28,174 nt of DNA from Bacteroidales bacterium (GTDB lineage Bacteria; Bacteroidota; Bacteroidia; Bacteroidales; UBA1556). Shown piece after piece: positions 24,224-28,174 of the stretch (positions are counted from its first letter, which is position 1; each line of letters opens with the position of its first letter). The DNA lies in contig JAGLDA010000015.1 of the NCBI GenBank assembly GCA_023145955.1, positions 1-28,174 of the forward strand, written 5' to 3'. A model generated the notes under the pieces. That model ran no database searches and was not told the DNA's origin. It saw nothing but the letters and a program-made list of their open reading frames with translations. Made by a program: the position numbers and the translations under genes.

Positions 24224-26083
24224 CTAATAATCTAGATATTCTTGAAATAATACTTTTACAAAAGACTTACCAAGTTTTCTTATTTCAATACTATCCTGCG
24301 GTGTTTCAAAATTATATTCCATAATTTCCTCAAAACCCATTACTTCAGTATAATTTCCTTTGGGAGTAACTACTCCATATCCATTATTAAAACCAAAATA
24401 TGCAAAATTAGGAGTGTTAGGATTAAATACATCTTTGCTCCAGTGGTATTTTTCTACAGGCATATCTAGCAGTGTAAGTAGGGTAGCAGCAATATCAGTC
24501 TGCGACATTATTTTGTCAATTTCCATTCCTCGATATTCCTCTTTTATAACATTTCCATAAAACATAAGAGGAATCTTACGTACTTCTTTGGAATAAAATG
24601 GGTGAGAGAATGGTGATGGATGCGAATGGTCGGCAACAAATACAAACAAAGTGCTATCATACCAAGCTTTGGTTTCTGCTTTGGTCATAAAGTCTGCAAT
24701 GCAACTATCGGCATAATACATGGAGTTCAGCAGCTTATTATATCTGCTATCGTATGTTTTGAAATTGCCAACAGGCATATCGTAAGGAGAGTGTGTGCTT
24801 CCTGTAAACGCTACGGCAAAAAATGGCTCAGGATAATCGTCAATATCTGTAAGTACTCTGTCCCATAGGTATTGGTCGTGATGGCCTAATCTACCGCTAG
24901 GAATACTGCTATTAAAATCTTTTCCTTCAATAATTTCATCAAATTCATTGAAGTATATATATGCTTTTATATTGCCATAATTCAATTGTCCACCAAAATG
25001 AAAAGAAGTATTATATCCTTTCTTTTGTAAATCTTTAGGAAAGCATTCGAGATTATTATATTTAGAAGGTAATTCTATAATATAAGTAAATGGGGTAGAG
25101 GGAAAGGCGCTAAAAGTAGATGAAATTCCTTGATGTGATAGAGTTCCAGAGGCATAATGCTCAGTAAATAAAACACCTGTACTAGCCATTTTAGAGAAAT
25201 TTGGCGTAACATGTAATTCGCTTCCCAGCTCGTCAATAAAATCGGCAGACCAACTTTCTAAAAATACAAAAACAATATTTGGTGTTTTTGTAGTTAGTAT
25301 ATCTACTCCTCTTTCTTCTTTGTAATCGTATAGCTTATCAACCTCTTTGCGAGATTCTTCAATAGTGTATTTAGTATATGGATTAGAGGCCATATATGTT
25401 TTATTTGCCAAAATACTATGGAAAAAATTCCATGGTGTATTTACACTTGCTTGGTTTACAAAGTTTATTTTGGAATGGTACGACTGGCTTTGAGAAATGG
25501 GAATTTGTTGTAAGCTGCCTCGCATTGAACCAAATATTAATAATGGAGTGATGATAAAGAATAATATGGAAAAAATATTGCTACGCTCAGTTTGAGGCTT
25601 ATATTTCCATAAAAATTTATTGCTAAGTTTTATTAATATATACGATAATACAATAAGTGAAATTAACCCTGCTATCAATACTGATATTCTGGCAGAATGA
25701 TATGCTTCATCAAGTTTTGTTAGATAAGAAAATGCTTTTGAATTTAGCTTTGTCCCCCATTCGTTATATATAGCAATATCTGATAAGTCGATCATTACCA
25801 ATAGTATAATTATAAAATTGGTATAATATTTATTTATAGTTAAGAATACTTTTACGGGAAATATAGAATAGAAGAAGTATAAAAAGAATGGAACTATTAA
25901 AAGATAATTTACTGAGGAATTATCTAAAAGAAAACCATAAATAAATGCATTTATTATTTCAATAAAACCAGCATCAATACTTTTCTCAAAATAAAAGGCA
26001 AAAAACAGTAGCCTAAATAGTGCCGTTATTGTTAGAAATACAAGGTACTGTTTAAGTATATTCTTTATAATAAATTTGCTCAT
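24224..26083 (-). CDS. LTA synthase-family sulfatase-fold membrane transferase
   Basis: The 619-residue protein has five N-terminal membrane segments (about 10-30, 45-72, 85-103, 133-152 and 168-186) and a large extracytoplasmic sulfatase-fold domain from about 265. Metal-site residues are visible: PNIVFVFLESW with Glu276, and VFVADHSHPS with Asp485 and His486; THSPYD near 430 is also conserved. The nucleophile region reads ASGTLSHQGISSTFSAFP (311-328). By my alignment the usual nucleophile Thr is Ser316, but Thr314 is close. Gram-negative relatives transfer phosphoglycerol or phosphoethanolamine to periplasmic glycans or lipids. Its ATG overlaps the stop of the msbA-like gene by one base (TAATG), so it probably modifies or follows what that transporter exports. 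The exact donor and acceptor are unknown. Confidence 0.88.
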   Translation of the reverse strand: MSKFIIKNILKQYLVFLTITALFRLLFFAFYFEKSIDAGFIEIINAFIYGFLLDNSSVNYLLIVPFFLYFFYSIFPVKVFLTINKYYTNFIIILLVMIDLSDIAIYNEWGTKLNSKAFSYLTKLDEAYHSARISVLIAGLISLIVLSYILIKLSNKFLWKYKPQTERSNIFSILFFIITPLLIFGSMRGSLQQIPISQSQSYHSKINFVNQASVNTPWNFFHSILANKTYMASNPYTKYTIEESRKEVDKLYDYKEERGVDILTTKTPNIVFVFLESWSADFIDELGSELHVTPNFSKMASTGVLFTEHYASGTLSHQGISSTFSAFPSTPFTYIIELPSKYNNLECFPKDLQKKGYNTSFHFGGQLNYGNIKAYIYFNEFDEIIEGKDFNSSIPSGRLGHHDQYLWDRVLTDIDDYPEPFFAVAFTGSTHSPYDMPVGNFKTYDSRYNKLLNSMYYADSCIADFMTKAETKAWYDSTLFVFVADHSHPSPFSHPFYSKEVRKIPLMFYGNVIKEEYRGMEIDKIMSQTDIAATLLTLLDMPVEKYHWSKDVFNPNTPNFAYFGFNNGYGVVTPKGNYTEVMGFEEIMEYNFETPQDSIEIRKLGKSFVKVLFQEYLDY

Positions 26084-27906
26084 TATTGGCTAGTTTTTTG
26101 AAGTAGGTTAAGTCTTTTGTATATTCCGTCTTGCTCAATAAGTTCAGAATGAATGCCTTGTTGCACTATTTGTCCTTTGTCCATTACCACAATTTGGTCA
26201 GCATTGTGAATAGTAGAAAGCCTGTGTGCAATAACTACAGAAGTTCTATTTGCCATAAGTCGCTGCAATGCATCTTGTACTAATTTTTCGCTTTCGGTAT
26301 CTAAGGCAGAGGTTGCTTCATCTAAAATTAAAATAGGAGGGTTTTTAAGAATAGCTCTAGCAATTGTAACTCTTTGTCTTTGTCCTCCAGAGAGCTTATC
26401 GCCTCTATCACCAATTACAGTATCATAGCCATTAGGCATATCCATAATAAAGTTATGAGCATTAGCAGCTTTTGCGGCTTCAATCATTTCTTCATCACTT
26501 TTTAATTCGGAGCCAAATTTTATATTTCCCTTTATAGAATCATGAAAAAGTACTGCTTCCTGGGTTACTATTCCCATTAAGCCACGTAAATCACTAATCT
26601 TAATCTCTCTAATATCTGTTCCGTCAATGGATATTTCACCATCAATTACATCATAAAATCTTGGTAGCAAATCGGCAATGGTAGTTTTACCTGCACCTGA
26701 TGATCCTACTAAGGCTATCATTTTACCTTTTGGAATACTCAGGTTAATGTCTCTTAATACATCTTCCTCTTCGTACTTAAATCCTACATTATTAAACTTA
26801 ATTTCGCTAGAGAAAGTATTTTTTGTTTTGGCATCTTCTGCTTCAAATATTTTTTCGTCAGCATCAAGAAAACTGTATATACGTTGAGCTGAGGCAATTC
26901 CTTTTTGTATCCGTTGATATCCTGTAGATAAAGCCTTTATGGATGGAATCATTTGAGAGAACAGCAGGATAAAGAAAATAAACTCTTCGCCACTTAGGCT
27001 ATTGGTAGGGTCAAGCACTAATTTGCCACCATACCAAAGTATTAATGAAACCACAAGCATTCCAAAAAACTCACTAATAGGAGCAGACAAATCACCTCTA
27101 CGCATAACGGTAGTGGCTGTTCTCATATACTTATTGTTAGTGCTTTCAAAACGATCGGTAACTGTTCGTTGCGCATTAAAGCCTTTTATTATTCTTAATC
27201 CAGAAAGCCCCTCGTCCAAAAGAGATAGTATGCTTCCCATAAGTTGTTGTGCTATTAATGATTCTTTTCTAAGGATTTTGCCCAGCAACCCAATAATAAT
27301 AATTGCTATTGGCATAACCATAAACATCATTAATGTAAGTTGATAGTTAGTCATTAGCAATACTGTAATAAATACTATAAGTGTAATGGTATGCTGAAAG
27401 ATAATTTCTAAAGTTCCTATTATTGTCCACTCAATATCCTGAACATCATTGGTGGCTCTAGAAATTATATCCCCTTTTCGTTTTTCTGAAAAATACGAAA
27501 GAGGTAATATGAGTATTTTAGTAAATATTGCATCTCTTAAATCTCGCAATACGCCATTTCTTAGTGGAGCAATTGCCCACATGGCAAGGTAGCGAAACAG
27601 GTTTTTCATTAAGAAAGATATTGCTGTTATTAATGAGATGTAGAAAAGAACGGTTTCGGTTCCATACTCGCTAATTGATGAGCTCATTAAGTAATAAATA
27701 TAATCCAATATTGCATCCTTACTAAATGCAAAATCCACAGGAACAGTCTTTAATGAGTCCATTCCGAAAATTAATTTTAAGAATGGGATTATCATACCTA
27801 AAGAGAAAATAGAGAAGAATATAGTAGTAATATTGAAAAATATATTTAATATTACACTAGCTTTATAGTTTTTTACTAATGATAATAACCTTAAGAAATC
27901 CTTCAT
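26083..27906 (-). CDS. MsbA-like ABC exporter (fused membrane and ATPase domains)
   Basis: This 607-residue half-transporter probably dimerises and flips lipid A, another lipid or a peptide across the inner membrane. The membrane domain has six helices within residues 17-330. The nucleotide-binding domain has Walker A GSSGAGKTT at 401-409, the signature LSGGQRQRVTIARA at 505-518, Walker B ILILDEATSALD at 525-536 and the switch histidine in IAHRLST at 559-565. Length fits MsbA (582) and related exporters. There is no peptidase or accessory domain. It leads a tight operon with the LTA-synthase-like, ICMT-like and pentapeptide genes, which favours a lipid substrate, but the family is too broad to fix the cargo. 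Confidence 0.92.
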   Translation of the reverse strand: MKDFLRLLSLVKNYKASVILNIFFNITTIFFSIFSLGMIIPFLKLIFGMDSLKTVPVDFAFSKDAILDYIYYLMSSSISEYGTETVLFYISLITAISFLMKNLFRYLAMWAIAPLRNGVLRDLRDAIFTKILILPLSYFSEKRKGDIISRATNDVQDIEWTIIGTLEIIFQHTITLIVFITVLLMTNYQLTLMMFMVMPIAIIIIGLLGKILRKESLIAQQLMGSILSLLDEGLSGLRIIKGFNAQRTVTDRFESTNNKYMRTATTVMRRGDLSAPISEFFGMLVVSLILWYGGKLVLDPTNSLSGEEFIFFILLFSQMIPSIKALSTGYQRIQKGIASAQRIYSFLDADEKIFEAEDAKTKNTFSSEIKFNNVGFKYEEEDVLRDINLSIPKGKMIALVGSSGAGKTTIADLLPRFYDVIDGEISIDGTDIREIKISDLRGLMGIVTQEAVLFHDSIKGNIKFGSELKSDEEMIEAAKAANAHNFIMDMPNGYDTVIGDRGDKLSGGQRQRVTIARAILKNPPILILDEATSALDTESEKLVQDALQRLMANRTSVVIAHRLSTIHNADQIVVMDKGQIVQQGIHSELIEQDGIYKRLNLLQKTSQ

Positions 27907-27950
27907 ATATAGTATATATCTTTATTTTTATTTCTATTGTAGAGTAGAAA

Positions 27951-27958
27951 CAAAAGTA
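27951..27958 (-). promoter_or_regulatory. Bacteroidetes-type -7 box for the msbA-like operon
   Basis: The minus strand reads TACTTTTG, a perfect TAnnTTTG, about 45 bases before the ATG at 27906. No convincing -33 element is seen. The rest of the region to the window end has no open frame I can support. Confidence 0.55.
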
Positions 27959-28120
27959 ATACAAAAAGTGGAGTGGATTGATACCCATAGTGCTATTAAT
28001 ATGTGAAAATAGTTTAAAATATTTACAGGACTTTTTTTACTATTTTGCTAACTATTGAAGATAGAGGTGGGCATTTTTCGATATTGAATGCCTGGAATAA
28101 GTTAATACTTACTGAAAAAT

Positions 28121-28163
28121 GGTCGGAGGATTGACTAAATACTTTTAGTATTCAATCCCCCGC
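28121..28163. other. Long imperfect hairpin at the right edge
   Basis: GGATTGA...AATACT (28128-28143, with a three-base bulge CTA) pairs with AGTATTCAATCC (28147-28158) around a TTT loop, and a further GG/CC and C/G pair extend the stem outward to GGTCGG and CCCGCC. It is the most GC-containing stem in the AT-rich right flank. It may be a terminator or a leader structure of a gene beyond the window. A smaller hairpin (GGCATT 28070-28075 with AATGCC 28087-28092) lies just before it. Confidence 0.4.
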
Positions 28164-28174
28164 CATGCAATTGC

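Noticed and set aside
28033..28137. A short plus-strand frame ending TEKWSED with an internal DRGGHFS, reminiscent of alpha/beta hydrolase ends
   Set aside because: Only about 35 codons, no start and no other hydrolase motif; resemblance is too slight.

Overview
The window is AT-rich chromosomal DNA from a member of the Bacteroidota (Bacteroidetes). The evidence is: perfect TAnnTTTG -7 promoter boxes in front of many genes with little Shine-Dalgarno signal; a decayed gene end that still encodes a type IX secretion C-terminal sorting domain; a short AMP nucleosidase of the Bacteroidetes type; a tRNA-guanine transglycosylase without the usual zinc cysteines; and an rsfS-ftsH-LUD-cdsA-psd gene string of the kind found in that phylum. 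I cannot assign a genus. I saw no rRNA, tRNA, CRISPR array or intact insertion sequence.

Layout. Positions 1-221 (minus) hold the first part of methylglyoxal synthase. Positions 222-834 are non-coding and contain a T9SS sorting-domain remnant and REP-like hairpins. Positions 835-3762 (plus) encode a large FAD/Fe-S 2-hydroxyacid dehydrogenase. Positions 3920-4082 are a five-unit, 33-bp tandem array of palindromes that runs up to a DUF4143-type ATPase gene (4083-5276) and contains its likely promoter. Positions 5573-10924 (minus) carry ugd, lpxL-like, holA, amn and tgt. Positions 11170-12067 (plus) carry a 69-aa protein and an FtsE-like ATPase. Positions 12287-17020 (minus) are the rsfS-ftsH-LUD-cdsA-psd operon. 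Positions 17273-20818 (plus) carry birA, an orphan 146-aa gene, and an ECF sigma factor overlapping a gene for an anti-sigma-like/beta-barrel fusion. Positions 20868-27906 (minus) carry ribF, a LutA-like protein, purE, and an msbA-like / LTA-synthase-like / ICMT-like / pentapeptide-repeat cluster.

How the genes work together. Most are housekeeping functions: envelope lipids and sugars (ugd, lpxL, psd, cdsA, msbA-like, LTA-synthase-like), replication (holA), tRNA modification (tgt), protein quality control and ribosome silencing (ftsH, rsfS), cofactors (birA, ribF) and purines (purE, amn). Methylglyoxal synthase lies divergent from a dehydrogenase that could oxidise D-lactate-like acids, and two Lut-type pieces (LUD protein, LutA-like protein) lie elsewhere without a LutB, which hints at lactate or hydroxyacid metabolism.

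The two most unusual systems are the palindrome array in front of the winged-helix-containing ATPase, which looks like a multi-site operator, and the sigma/anti-sigma pair. In that pair one polypeptide appears to run from the cytoplasm through the inner membrane and a long periplasmic linker to an outer-membrane barrel, and the sigma gene starts with TTG one base after a strong hairpin.
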